Shown here: piece after piece, positions 48,504-64,000 of the stretch
How positions within the stretch are numbered: position 1 is the stretch's first letter
Layout of the letters: each line of letters starts with the position of its first letter
Assembly (NCBI GenBank): GCA_021014945.1
Contig: MU266387.1
Span: 62,001 to 126,000 of the forward strand
DNA length: 64,000 nt
Origin: Leucogyrophana mollusca
Taxonomy: Eukaryota > Basidiomycota > Agaricomycetes > Boletales
Direction of reading: 5' to 3'
The notes under the pieces: model-generated
The model's database searches: none
The model's input: only the letters and a program-made list of their open reading frames with translations
Told to the model about the DNA's origin: nothing
Program-made: the position numbers and the translations under genes

Positions 48504-48951
48504 ATACTGTGGTATATCGGCATGCATTGCCCAACACCTCCCCCTTACAATACAACTCTCCGGCACTCGTTTATTCCCTAGCCTACGCCTTATTTACTCC
48601 CTTTCACGAGTAGCCACAGTACTGTATGTGGTGGGATTTGCGTTTGGTATGTGTTGACTATGATATACAATTAGATGACCATCGACCAGCAGTAAACAGG
48701 CTACGGGCTATGTAGTCCCCGATAGGCCGACCATCACCGCATGAGAATGAAGACACGGTTACAGATCAGCCAACACGGCATCTGAATTACAGAGATGAAT
48801 AGCCTACAGACAATAGTATACCGCAGTACACAAAATGTATTGTGTAACATACACGGGTCGGCCGATCCCACATCTGGAGTCGAAAAACCTTTGTACTTGC
48901 CGGGTCGCTTTTGCCACAACTGACTGAAGATAACGAAGTAGTTGCACAATA
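48504..48951. other. Tail-to-tail intergenic region PHD / BTB
   Basis: This is 448 bp between the stop codons of two convergent genes and contains their 3' UTRs. No open frame resembles a protein. Confidence 0.45.
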
Positions 48952-50544
48952 TCATTTCTTCTTTTTCTGCTTTCCGCCAACACTACCACCAAGAATATTT
49001 CTGGAGGCTGGCTGACCGAATCTGAACCCCACGGGGTAGTCGGATGGTTTTGGGAGTGTCGGGGATGACTCCAGGGATGAAGGAGCTGGCGCAAGCTCAA
49101 AAAGGGGTGGCCCAGGATCGAAAAGGGGTGGCCCAGGATCAAAAAGGGGTGGCCCAGGATCGAAAAGGGGTGACCCAGGATCGAAAAGGGCTGGCACAGG
49201 CTCAAGAGGGGCTGGCATCGGCTCAAGAGGAGCAGGGCGCAGGGCACTAGGGTAGTGCTTAAGCAAGACCCTTTGATACAGCTCAGTAACGATATCCGCC
49301 CCATGGGGGAGCTCGCCGCGAGCAATGCGTTTTATCAAGGCCGGAAGTCCTTCCACAACAGGCCGCGACGCGATGTGTTGGTAAAGAAGACCAACTTGCA
49401 CCTCTAGGATGGCTGGATATCTGATAGGATACGAATGCGAGGCGGTCAGGAATACGATCAACAAGGATAGATAGTACAAACCTGGACGACATTGTTGTGG
49501 TCAACTCCTGCAAGATATTCATCTCCGTGAGACTTCCGTGAATGACAAGGAGGGCCTTTTCCTTCAACACTTCGTGTCCAATCTAGACTTAACGTCAGTG
49601 GGAAGAAGCTCCGGGGAAATTTAATGTGTACCTTTGAGGCCAAACGGTACATGGACTTTGGCGAGCAGGGAGGAGGGTCGTGAAGCCCAACACCTTTAAT
49701 GGACGGGCGGGATTGCGAGCGAAGTGGCGCGAAGACAATCTTGTCGGTATAGAGGTAAAATAAGAGGGCCTGCCATCTAGAATGACCATACCGTCATCAG
49801 TAATCTGGAAATGTTTATACTGATGGGACAGCATACGTGGCGAAAGCAGTATCTTTTACAAATATGTTGCGACTATTGTTCGGGCGTAAACTAGGTCGGG
49901 TACAAGCTGTGGTAGTTCTTTTCTTCAGATCGTTGGCTTCTTGTGCAACCAGCTCCTCGAACGGCTCCTTCGGTATGTCGGTGTTACTTTCGACGAGGGA
50001 CGTCTCATCGTCGTCAGCTAAATCGAACTCTTGAGAAGATGGCTTTGGGCTGGGACAGGGGCCACGTCAGAGATTATCAAGCCGTTATACTGAGGGCGCA
50101 CCTCTGGATGATTTCTTCTTTGAAGCAGCCGGGGGAGCTTAGGAAACCACAGCGATAATATGATTTTCCATCACACTCACCTTCTTCATCTTCCAGGTCG
50201 CTGTCGGATGCATAATCGTAGGCATCAAGGGGAAGCTTATCTTCAAGTGGGGTGTCCGAGTCGAAGTCGATCAACGTTGGATCATCGCTCCTGCATTCGC
50301 CAAGAACTTCAATCTCTGCTCAGATCACGCATAAGGGAACAGGGAATTCAGATAGCTTACGTTTCGCAAAATACTCTGCACTTTCAGTGAGCAGAATATT
50401 GTTCGCGAACAATGCTCGTGGCGTCGTCACTTGCCCAGTCCGCCTTGATCGAGTCGAGTACAGGTGAAACTGGGTATTGATGAGCTCTTCCCCAAGTAGT
50501 GATTTCCTCAGCAGAGCATCGATTCGTTCTTGTTTGGTTGACAT
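48952..50544 (-). CDS. BTB/POZ-domain protein with heptad repeats
   Basis: ATG at 50544 (MSTKQERIDALLRKSLL), stop TGA at 48952. The N-terminal BTB strand region is ELINTQFHLYSTRSRRTGQV with RALFANNILLTESAEYFAK. A Ser/Asp-rich insert follows (LPLDAYDYASDSDLEDEEG). The second BTB half, read across a short intron, is MLSHQYKHFQITDDG, then WQALLFYLYTDKIVFAPLRS, with the family wording for the helix that forms the BTB core. The next part includes MYRLASKV (BTB C-terminal helices), VLKEKALLVIHGSLTEMNIL and EVQVGLLYQHIASRPVVEGL. The C-terminus carries six heptad units of the type DPGPPLF (49099-49224) and ends GGKQKKKK. BTB proteins of this form are expanded in agaricomycetes and their partners are generally unknown. 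A Cullin-3 adaptor or oligomerisation role is only possible, not shown. Confidence 0.8.
49099..49224. repeat. 21-bp in-frame tandem repeat, six units
   Basis: Six head-to-tail units of 21 bp, starting aaaaaggggtggcccaggat on the plus strand. Units 1-3 are nearly identical, units 4-6 diverge progressively. On the minus strand each unit codes for seven residues (DPGPPLF, DPGSPLF, EPVPALF, EPMPAPL). The period is a multiple of three, so unit gain or loss keeps the BTB frame. Confidence 0.9.
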
Positions 50545-51871
50545 GACCGTGCTATTGCGAACCAGGAGCGATGTCTCCTCATCGATAGGACTTGGAAACT
50601 ATTTAAGCTATCTGCTGTGAGCGCTTAAAGGGGCGTGCCAGTAACGTGTAGGAGCCTAGATGGAAGCCATTGTGGGCGCACCGTTATCCAGAAATGAACC
50701 TACCATGTCTGGGTTTCCGCGCTTCAGCTACTGTTGACCATGGCAAAGTGGCAATTCAGCATTGTCTGTTCAAAGTGACACCAATGTTCTAAGTAGGGCG
50801 AGAATGTGACTGCACATGGATAAATTTTCCGGACGCATGGTCACATCAATGAGCAACCTCCTAGGCTGTGATTAGCATCGATCCCGCAACCAAGGGTCAC
50901 AAGTCTGGCCGGGATTTGAGCACGCCGATTTTCAAACCACATCGAACAACCAAAGTGCTTACCTGTGTCCAAGGGATGCACAGGTCTCACATTGTGCACG
51001 CGGACGTTGAGCTTGCCGCATGTACGATGTGCGCTAGGTGGCCAAGGTAAGTGAGTGGCAAGTGCCACATACCTGTACTAACGAAGCTGTGTGGTGAATG
51101 AGCGACATATGCAAACGTCGCTTGCTAGCTCGGGTGTCGCGAGCGATCAAATGTCTATCACTTGTCGACTGTCCTGTGGAGGTGTCAGTCACGACGTCAA
51201 TGTACCACGAAAGGCGTCGGGCAGGAGCGGGCCTGTTGCCGGAAGGTAGCCTCCGAGGTCCCACGTGAGGGTGGAATAGCCGAGATTGCCCTGGAGAGTC
51301 TGTGGGAAGTGCGCCAAAATCGCGCTCCTCGAAGCCAGTTATGGACCTGGTATCCAGGGCCGAGCCTGACCTGACGGAGCTGACAGCACTTGAAGCTTCG
51401 AAGTCGGGCTTGCCCGAGCGCTCCATAGAAGAGAACAGGGCGTTCCGCGGACAATGATATGGGCGTCTTTTGACCAGGTCAAGCGCTGGCAATCATATAT
51501 TTGCTGCATGTTCCGAGATCAAGCAGCCCGTCCACGCAATACATGGCCATGTCAACAGGTGAAAAAACTATGCGAGATAACACTGCCTTGAGTGACGGGT
51601 GGGTGCCCAGAGGATGGATATCCGGATATAATAATATATTTTATTTGCGGCGACTTTTGCAGTTCCGTACATCGAGGTTAGCTTCCGTACGCGTGTCGTC
51701 CACGTAAGGGCGGAAGAACATCAGAAGAAACTTTTTGCCACTGTATTAGAGCTACACCCATCTTCCCACGGCCCGGTCTGTTTCCGATATAACTTGGCGA
51801 CGGAGGGAAATGAGTTTCTACGCTGCCCGCGCGCGCACTCCCCTTTCCCTCTCTATAATCTCGTTTCCGTT
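50545..51871. other. Gene-poor 1.3-kb region with a doubtful ORF
   Basis: This lies between the divergent BTB and FYVE start codons. It is long for this window, where most gaps are under 600 bp. The best open frame (51034-51492, minus, MPALDLVKRRPYHCPRN...) has no recognisable domain. Splice-like GTATGT and GTAAGC donors occur near 51070 and 50960 on the minus strand, but no homologous exon chain could be assembled. A CACGTG E-box lies at 51262-51267 and an AT-rich run at 51624-51640. Could be a divergent lineage-specific gene, an ncRNA or plain promoter. Confidence 0.35.
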
Positions 51872-53073
51872 ATGTCTGTCCTCGCAACTGCGTTGGCCGA
51901 GTTGGCTGCCAGGGCGCAGTCTAAGATTGCTCGCTGTAGCAGCCCACTTGGTGGGTCTGAATGCTCTCCAGAAGCTTCAGGTATGACATTCACAAGCTTC
52001 GGCGCCGAGGGATTGGATCTTCAACTTTCACACAGGCTCGACAAGTTGTACTTCTTCTCCTTCAGAGTCTGCTCTAAGCGTGGTATTACCCGCTCGGGCG
52101 AACGAACACCTGGCTGTTCTACTGCCCAAAAACCTCTGGAAGGTGTGCATCTCGCTGTATTTCTGTCAACAACCACTGACCGATTGGTAGCCGGATTCTC
52201 TGGCCTCCTCCTGTGACAACTTTTATTGCCACGTCAAGTTTACCGTGCTTGAGCGCCGTCACGTATGTCTGTCGACGCATTTCGCGTCAATTTTACCTAA
52301 CACTACATAATAGCATTGCAGGAAATGCGGTGGTGTCTTCTGTCGGCAATGCACGTTACGGTCCACTTCTTTGTTGGACGTGTCGAACCTCGACTTCCTC
52401 CACCCTCCTCGGAACATCCCTATTTCTACGTTCGACTCCCCCTCGTCCCCTGTCGCTGTGGAGAAGGTCTGTGATGACTGCTGGGATCATATACATGGGT
52501 GCAACTCTCCCCGCACTCCTGACCTAACCCCATCCACGCCTCTCCTTGTGAAGTCGCCCGCCACCTCGAGATCCACATCCCCGATGTCCTCCACTTGTAC
52601 ATCCCCGGTGGAGCAGTCCACAATTCCTCATAGAGTCATCCGTGTTATCCGCAGCTCGTCGCAACTCAGTGCCAGAAATAGTCCCTTCCCTAGTGTTTTA
52701 ATGGCGACGGCGGCGGATCTCGAGGCCTCTGAGCCTTCGTATGGCGAACTGGATGCGTACCCTCTCCGACGCTCCAGTATCATCTGCAAAGCTACTGGGG
52801 GTGGTCGCTGGGAGCCGAAACACTCGCCTCCCAAGGTTGGCTTGCGGATACCTGGCTACAAAGCGCCTTTCGAGGTGGAGTTGGAGCGGGAGGAGCAAGA
52901 GGAACGCAGAAGACAGTTGAATCCTATTGTGCGAGATGGAGGTAAGGCGTATCGCCATCTGTGTCCAGGCCTCCCCTGAGATCCTATCGTTTGCAGATTT
53001 CCAATATAGGTTCCCGCAGGATCGGGTAGCTATCAGTCTCGCGCGCAGTCCATTCCGACTTTCCACCTTTTAG
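51872..53073 (+). CDS. FYVE zinc-finger protein
   Basis: ATG at 51872 (MSVLATALAELAARAQS), stop TAG at 53071-53073, five exons. The FYVE domain is near the middle: LWKPDSLASSC (the W-x-x-D part), CDNFYCHVKFTVLERRHHC and CRKCGGVFCRQC with the R+HHCRxCG ligand motif intact, and the final Cys pair in VCDDCWDHI. An intron at about 52261-52314 cuts the domain exactly between the two histidines. The C-terminal half is Ser/Pro/Thr-rich, followed by PLRRSSIICKATGGGRWEPK and a short acidic/arginine helix (ELEREEQEERRRQL). The final exon is DFQYRFPQDRVAISLARS, ending FRLSTF. FYVE fingers bind phosphatidylinositol 3-phosphate on endosomes, so a role in endosomal traffic is inferred. No VHS, UIM, kinase or PIP5K domain is present, so it is not Vps27 or Fab1. 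Confidence 0.85.
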
Positions 53074-53661
53074 GGCCACCTTCCCACTATCGTTATTGGT
53101 GTATGGTTCTTGTAAGATCTTGTACATCTTCGCTGTGCATATCCGCTACCCAGAAGTCTTGTTTATACTTAATCTATTATTGACGCCGACGTCGGCCCAC
53201 CAGCTTCTCCATGCTATCTTACTGTTGTCATTGTTGTGTATCTATCATACTGTGCTTATACATAGATCTACGTACCGAGGCATCTACTATACCACTGATT
53301 GTTTTGTTATACCATATTTTTTTGTATACTTGTTGGAATCCAACGATTTCTTGCCTTGAAGCTAATTGATTGAGCTTGAAGTATACCGTGCAGTTTGTGC
53401 CAATTTCCTGATCGGAATGCTGACGAGTTTTCCGTTCGGGAAATTCTGAGTTGTCCCACTTATAATTACCGACCTCATACCTATTCCTTCGCCTGAGTGC
53501 ACTTGGTCTTTGGCTTCAAACCACGACTTGTGTCACTACTTTTTGTGAGCAGCTGCCCCGAAGTAAAGTATTTTACCGCACCCCACTATTATCAACGCGA
53601 CTAGCTCATAGCGTTTGTCTCGAGAACCCAACACTCCGTGTGGAACAGTGTCTTTCTTCAA
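53074..53661. other. Intergenic region FYVE / mL38
   Basis: This is 588 bp containing the FYVE 3' UTR and the mL38 promoter. Pyrimidine-rich plus strand at 53150-53330. The open frame 53096-53359 is hydrophobic (Leu, Tyr, Ile) and looks like a chance frame in T-rich DNA. Confidence 0.4.
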
Positions 53662-55188
53662 ATGCTCGCCCTTCGGAGGTTTCGGCCAAGATCGCTCGTT
53701 TTTGTTCGAGGAAACGCGACTCTCCAGACCCCACCCGCTTCTGACTTACCAGATGTCGCAGAGGGAGAAGCAGCCTTGTCCCAGCCCGGGTCCATCACAC
53801 CTCAGAAAAAGACTCGTCTGCTGAAAACGCGTCGTCCCAAGATCTCTTCCCAGCGCCCTCGAGAATGGAACAGACCGCTTGCGTTCGGCGTCTTGCCAGC
53901 CTTCGACGAGGCTCTAAAGGTCATCAAGGCGGACTCTGTTGTGTTGAAGGAGGAGGTTCAAGAAGTTCGCGCCTCAATCGAGCGTGCAAAGGAGGCGCCT
54001 GCAAAGGACGAGGACGTCTTGCGCAAGTTGGAGGAGAGGCTTCATATTCTGGAGGTGCAAAGTGAAATAAATTTCCCCGAAACCAGGTGGAAAGTTGCCA
54101 ATGGCATGGGTAGGTGTTCGATATTCTGGCTTGCGTCCGGTATTATCTCATCCTATCGTCAGCGGACATGTCCAAAGCTGTGGACAGACATCTTGTAGAG
54201 CAAAGGTGGAGAAAGGAGGGAGCACTGGATCTATTGGTTGGTCACTTCTGACCCCGCACTCGCATTCAGAGAGATTTATTGACTCGGACTCTTCTCAGAT
54301 GGAGCGTATCCACCAAATGCACGTCGTTCCTGATGTTCTACCTGACTTGCATCCTTCTTTGGACGTCCGTGTTACCTTCCCAGAGGTTCCCTCGAGTGAC
54401 GCTTCGGAAGACGCTCCGCTAAAAGTCAAGTATTCGCAAGTCGAGCCTGGAACGTTCCTTGTCCCCGAACAGGTACGTCTGGTAGGTCATTTCCGTAAAG
54501 CGCGGCACTGACTTTGCGGTACAGACAATAAACCCGCCCCAGCTATACACAAGCGTATTCCATGCAGAAACGCGGTTGTATACCTTGCTAATGGTTGACC
54601 CGGGTGAATTGACTTTCAACTAGAAGGCCCTTCTTCGACTAATGTTTTTGCAGATGTCCCGGATGAGGCTAATGAAACTTTCCAGACATACGTGCACTGG
54701 CTCCAGTGAGTGCAGACACTGCATGTCGTGCCCAACTTTGCTAATGCCCTGCCAGGCCAAATGTTCAATTATCGGCACTGTCTCCTTCACCTCTCCAAAA
54801 CATTAACTCGCACACGCCATACATCCCCCCTCACCCCCAAAGGGGCACTCCGTACCACCGTTACGTTCTGCTTCTTCTCCCACAGCAGTCGCACTTATCC
54901 ATTCCGAAGTTGTCCAAAGAGGCCCGTTTGGGATTCGACGTTAGAGCGTTCTTGGAGCGATACGGATTCGATGCCAGCATTGGTGGAGGTGCACATATGT
55001 GGAGGGAGGTATGGAGTGAAGGCGTCTCTGGGATCTACAGCGAGATTTTGAGTAAGCTTGAGTTGCAACATCGTTGTGCTTCAGGTACTGATGAAGTTCT
55101 TCGAGCAGAGGTCGGAGAACCGAAGTTCGGTAGACCAATGAAGGCAGACAGGTTCGCACACCTCAAGCGGAGTAAACGCTATGTGTAG
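53662..55188 (+). CDS. MRPL35: Mitochondrial ribosomal protein mL38 (PEBP fold)
   Basis: ATG at 53662 (MLALRRFRPRSLVFVRGN), an Arg-rich, acid-free N-terminus that looks like a mitochondrial presequence. Stop TAG at 55186-55188. A helical domain follows (EEVQEVRASIERAKEAPAKD; RKLEERLHILEVQSEINFPE), then MERIHQMHVVPDVLPDLHPS, and the PEBP-like domain with DPDVPDEANETFQTYVHWLQ, PPHPQRGTPYHRYVLLLLPQ and a C-terminal segment GIYSEIL. It ends RFAHLKRSKRYV. The fused N-terminal helix plus PEBP domain and DPDVP and HRY motifs match mL38 (yeast Mrpl35), a component of the large mitoribosomal subunit's central protuberance. An ordinary cytosolic PEBP (carboxypeptidase Y inhibitor type) would lack the presequence and helical head. 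Confidence 0.9.
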
Positions 55189-55558
55189 CCAGTTCCCCTT
55201 AGGTTTTCCAACTGGCGCTCCGGATCTCTATCGTTTTATGTCGCTTGGTTACCGTTTAAATATACTCTGATTTCGTTTCACTTCATGCATGCCTAGATGC
55301 TATTCAGCAGACTGCCCCTACATACGTACTTCCAAAGTTCGTTCAAGCCACTGGTACAAGTGCAATCGGGAGCAAACCAGGAGCCTGTTAGGGCTGTCAC
55401 GCTGACTAAGCTTCAAAGCGGAGGACTGTCGCACCTGCTTACTCCCTGCACAAAACGTTCGCCATAAGTACTTACCTTCAACTTTCGTAGCTCGCAGCTC
55501 GTCCCTTTAGTACTACCTCCCCTATTGAGCTCCTTCAGAGATCCACCCGAGGTCTACA
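55189..55558. other. Intergenic region mL38 / PRP16
   Basis: This is 370 bp on the plus-strand side between mL38 stop and PRP16 start, holding a 3' UTR and promoter. No gene is recognised. Confidence 0.4.
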
Positions 55559-60509
<4,951 letters not shown>

Positions 60510-60746
60510 GGAGGCGCATTCACATCATGATAGAGATGATGATTCCCAAACCCGTGTCACATCGTGCTAATTTTGGCTGTGCTAATTTCGTCGTAGTCTG
60601 CGTTATGGAGGCATAAAAATACGTTTCACCATTCTACGAAGGCTCGACATGATTGGCGTGATGGTTACTACATCTCCGTTAGATACAAAGCTCTCTTCAT
60701 CTACCTTGTTTATTGTGCCCATGAACTGACAGTCTGTTCACGAATA

Positions 60747-62540
60747 ATGATGGAAGCCTACTGGACACCCGAACAGAGTCCTAGCAATGAGGCTCGCTTG
60801 TTGCACTCTTCACCACTTGACACTCTCGTCCGACGCGCATCCTCTCGACGCCAAGTCCCTGGGCGAGGGGAGGTCAAGCAAGCGCCGCAACCTGGTCATT
60901 CGACGTCTCAATTCGACGAGTTTCCACCATTGCATAAACTACATGTTGCGTCTCCGCCAAGACCAGCAGTATCTGCAGCAGAACCCGAATCTCCACTGCT
61001 ACACTCTCGCTTTCGAGGCTCAACAGCAAGCGCCTCGACAAACGCTACTGGTTGGTATATGCACAGGGCGCAATCCTCTTTCTTGACCCTCGGGGACGAG
61101 TCTCATGTTTCAGACCAGTCATACTACCTAGAAGAGAGCATGTACGCCGATTATAACGACGGCGCCCGCAGCTGGCCTTCTTCCGAGGCCGTACCTCTGG
61201 GTAGTGAGGGTGCTCAGCCATGGCCTCCCGGGAGATATCACCAAGGGACAGAAGTAAATACTATGTCTCAGAGCAACGATCCACCCCTTTCGCCTGTACC
61301 CAAAGTCATCATCTCCTCTCCGGGAGAAACAGGGCCAGCCCCTCAACCGCAGAGAAGAGCACCCATCGTTGGCCCTCCTAGGCTGAATTTTTCAAGACCT
61401 GCACGACCTCCAATAATCTCATCTGAAGAGCAAAAGCGCCAGGTTCTCGAGCGCAACGCTCAGCGAAGTCGGTCACCGCGAGCACTGTACAGCCCGATGT
61501 CTTTATCGCCAGTTACCCCTCAGACGGGTCATTTCCTTGATCCTCACTCGTCTCCTGCAGTAAGCTCACCAGGCTCGAGGACATTCGTCGGATCACCGAT
61601 GTCGTACCTTCAACCAGGTTCCGCGTCATCGTGCCCGTCGCTCGCATCTCCCTCCCATGTGACTCTTCCCAACTATCCGCCGTCGCTCCGCGTCGGTTCC
61701 CCATCGAGCCTGTACTCTAATTCATATTCCTTTTATAACCTAGACAGCGCGACACCCTCACCCAATGGAACAACGTCCCGCTTCGCTCCAAACGCATCTC
61801 CGTCACCGACAGAAAGCACACTGAACAGCCGCCCTTCCTCTGCTGAGCCCAGGACTCCTTTGGAATACTTGCAGTTGGGCATTCAATATCACGAGTCTAA
61901 TCAGCTGCAGGATTCGGCGATGTATTTTGAAAGGAGCGCGAAGGAGCAGGGCGGGTGCGGAGTTGGGATGCTGATGTGGGGCCTGACGCTTAGACATGGA
62001 TGGGGCTGCGAGAAGAATGAGAAGAGCGGTTTTAAGTGGCTGACGAAGGCTGCGGAGAGTGCGGTTGAGGATCTGGAGAAGGCAAGAGGTGGATTGGATG
62101 CGACGGCTGTGAAGGTGAGTTCAGTCTGAGGGCGCGGGGAGCCGGATGCTAATGCTGGCATTGTATTAGACTGAACTCGTTCTTGCGATCTATGAGGTTG
62201 GGCAGTGCTTTTTTCAAGGATGGGGGGTACCCAAGGACCAGAAGATGGCTGTGGTAAGTAAATAAAGGTATTCCTCTTGCCTTGCTCATAGGTATCTGCA
62301 GAGCTACTACAGGGTGGCAGCCAACCTCGGTGATGCCGATGCGCAACAAGATCTTGGGTTCTGTCTTGCCAATGGTAAAGGCTGCAAAAAGGACAAGAAG
62401 GAAGCTGCTAAGTGGTATCGCGCCGCTGTGAGCATGACACCTCGTTGCAAGACTACACGCTGACAAGTCTTTGAAAGGTCGCGCAGGGAGTTAGCGATGT
62501 TGGTATGGCTTGGATTTACAAAGATAAGTATAAGGGCTAG
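60747..62540 (+). CDS. Sel1-repeat (HCP-like) protein, DSF2/SKT5-related
   Basis: The first of two consecutive ATGs at 60747 (MMEAYWTPEQSPSNEA), stop TAG at 62538-62540 after a last exon AQGVSDVGMAWIYKDKYKG. The first 350 residues are disordered, Ser/Pro-rich with many SPMS, PSP and SPT steps. The C-terminal 170 residues are Sel1/TPR-type repeats: EYLQLGIQYHESNQLQDSAM, GCGVGMLMWGLTLRHGWGC, TELVLAIYEVGQCFFQGWGV, KMAVSYYRVAANLGDADAQQ and CKKDKKEAAKWYRAAV. GW/GC-G and A-x-x-W/Y periodicity is clear. Relatives in fungi include Skt5/Chs4 (activators of chitin synthase III) and Dsf2. The arrangement here (long disordered head, short Sel1 tail with no C-terminal prenyl motif) is closer to Dsf2. Function is inferred only as a scaffold. 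Confidence 0.85.
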
Positions 62541-62778
62541 ACGGGTTGGCGTGGGTGATACAACACGTTTACAAAGCACCGTCTGGAGTGCTATTGCCAG
62601 GGATATCGTCTCGTGGCTTGCTTTTCTGCGCTTGCAGCTGTCCCTCTTGCACTCCGAGGGGAAATGTGGACTGCGCAATGGGTACGTGCGATAGTCGACA
62701 TTCTGGCATGCTTGCGCGTCGTGAATATAGGGATGTGAGGTATATAGAATACCATTTACTTGTATCTTTATGTTGACC

Positions 62779-63141
62779 TTAGATGTACAGAGTTCTCCTG
62801 TTTTCGGATGTAGTGCCACCATTCCCCAACTCTCTCAGCTTCGCACCTGGAGCCTCTACTTGTGTGACCAGTCTCCACGGTATCATCACCTGCCCGACGA
62901 ACCGACCGCTAGGCTCTGACTCCGTATCTGAAGCGAGTCGGTATTCTTCTGTATTGACGAGAAGGATGTTCAAGAGCTGGTCTGTGCCCATGAAAGTCCC
63001 CAAGAAAATTCGGCCATCAGAGACAAATACGCGTAAGGTTTCTTTCAAGAGCCTCCGCAGATTGAAGACCGATGCTGCTTCGTTCTCGACATCCGATGAA
63101 TGTGATGAGATCGAGGATGGAGGGGAAGCGGAAGAAGACAT
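62779..63141 (-). CDS. NAA38: NatC auxiliary subunit NAA38, LSm-domain protein
   Basis: ATG at 63141 (MSSSASPPSSISSHSSDVE), stop TAA at 62779, apparently a single exon of 120 residues, rare in this window. After a Ser-rich head the Sm fold begins LRRLLKETLRVFVSDGRIFL with Sm1 features and GTFMGTDQLLNILLVNTEEY (the N-I-L-L step matching Sm1 end). The Sm2 part reads GRFVGQVMIPWRLVTQVEAP. LSm-type D-x-N is changed to D-x-L-L-N. The insertion RLASDTESEPS between Sm1 and Sm2 agrees with LSMD1/Naa38 rather than a core LSm. Known role: subunit of the NatC N-terminal acetyltransferase with Naa30 and Naa35. A longer in-frame start at 63207 exists but would eat most of the 74-bp gap to DPM1. Confidence 0.82.
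   Translation of the reverse strand: MSSSASPPSSISSHSSDVENEAASVFNLRRLLKETLRVFVSDGRIFLGTFMGTDQLLNILLVNTEEYRLASDTESEPSGRFVGQVMIPWRLVTQVEAPGAKLRELGNGGTTSENRRTLYI

Positions 63142-64000
<859 letters not shown>

Noticed and set aside
49099..49224. Array of 21-bp repeats as a possible CRISPR
   Set aside because: No spacers between units; units are contiguous, a multiple of three and in frame with the BTB protein.
51034..51492. 152-codon minus-strand open frame as a real gene
   Set aside because: No domain, composition not clearly protein-like, and no exon chain could be joined; kept only as part of the gene-poor region.

Overview
This window looks like the nuclear genome of a basidiomycete fungus, most likely an agaricomycete (mushroom-forming lineage). 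Genes are closely packed and lie on both strands. Almost all are broken by many short introns of about 50-60 nt with GT(A/G)AG-type donors. The protein set is typical eukaryotic fungal housekeeping (DOT1, TOP2, GCN20, NIC96, PRP16, DPM1, NAA38, mL38). It also includes genes that budding yeast lacks, an SMN homologue and a DNMT2-type methyltransferase, and two families that I associate with filamentous basidiomycetes: a giant UvrD-type helicase resembling animal TRANK1, and a BTB protein. I saw no transposase, reverse transcriptase, CRISPR array, rRNA or tRNA. Exon structures were inferred by eye from reading frames, splice sites and family knowledge, so individual exon edges may be off.

Layout. 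1-3153 (minus): ARP5 (cut by the window start) and DOT1, both chromatin factors. DOT1 is head-to-head with DBP3 (plus, 3246-5409), which is followed by an ORD-only oxysterol-binding protein (plus, to 7593). 7906-24724 (minus): a large low-complexity/coiled-coil protein of unknown function, TOP2, the ABC-F protein GCN20 and a SEC4/RAB8 GTPase. 25347-33796 (plus): the giant SF1 helicase, tail-to-tail with an ABC half-transporter (minus, 33854-36580). The transporter is head-to-head with NIC96 (plus, 36749-39918). 40075-45031 (minus): SMN-like protein, SCP-x type thiolase and DNMT2. 45328-48503 (plus): PHD-finger protein. 48952-50544 (minus): BTB protein with an in-frame 21-bp tandem repeat. A gene-poor stretch of about 1.3 kb follows. 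51872-62540 (plus): FYVE protein, mitochondrial ribosomal protein mL38, splicing helicase PRP16 and a Sel1-repeat protein. 62779-63141 (minus): NAA38, head-to-head with DPM1 (plus, runs off the window end).

The genes do not form an obvious biosynthetic cluster or defence island. Functional themes recur: chromatin (ARP5, DOT1, PHD, TOP2), RNA and RNP work (DBP3, SMN, PRP16, DNMT2, possibly the giant helicase) and membrane traffic or lipid signalling (OSBP, RAB8, FYVE). The least described element is the giant helicase. It has a complete UvrD motor, a TPR-like tail, a CCCH-like cysteine/histidine motif and an IQ-like motif. Three introns appear to use GC rather than GT donors.
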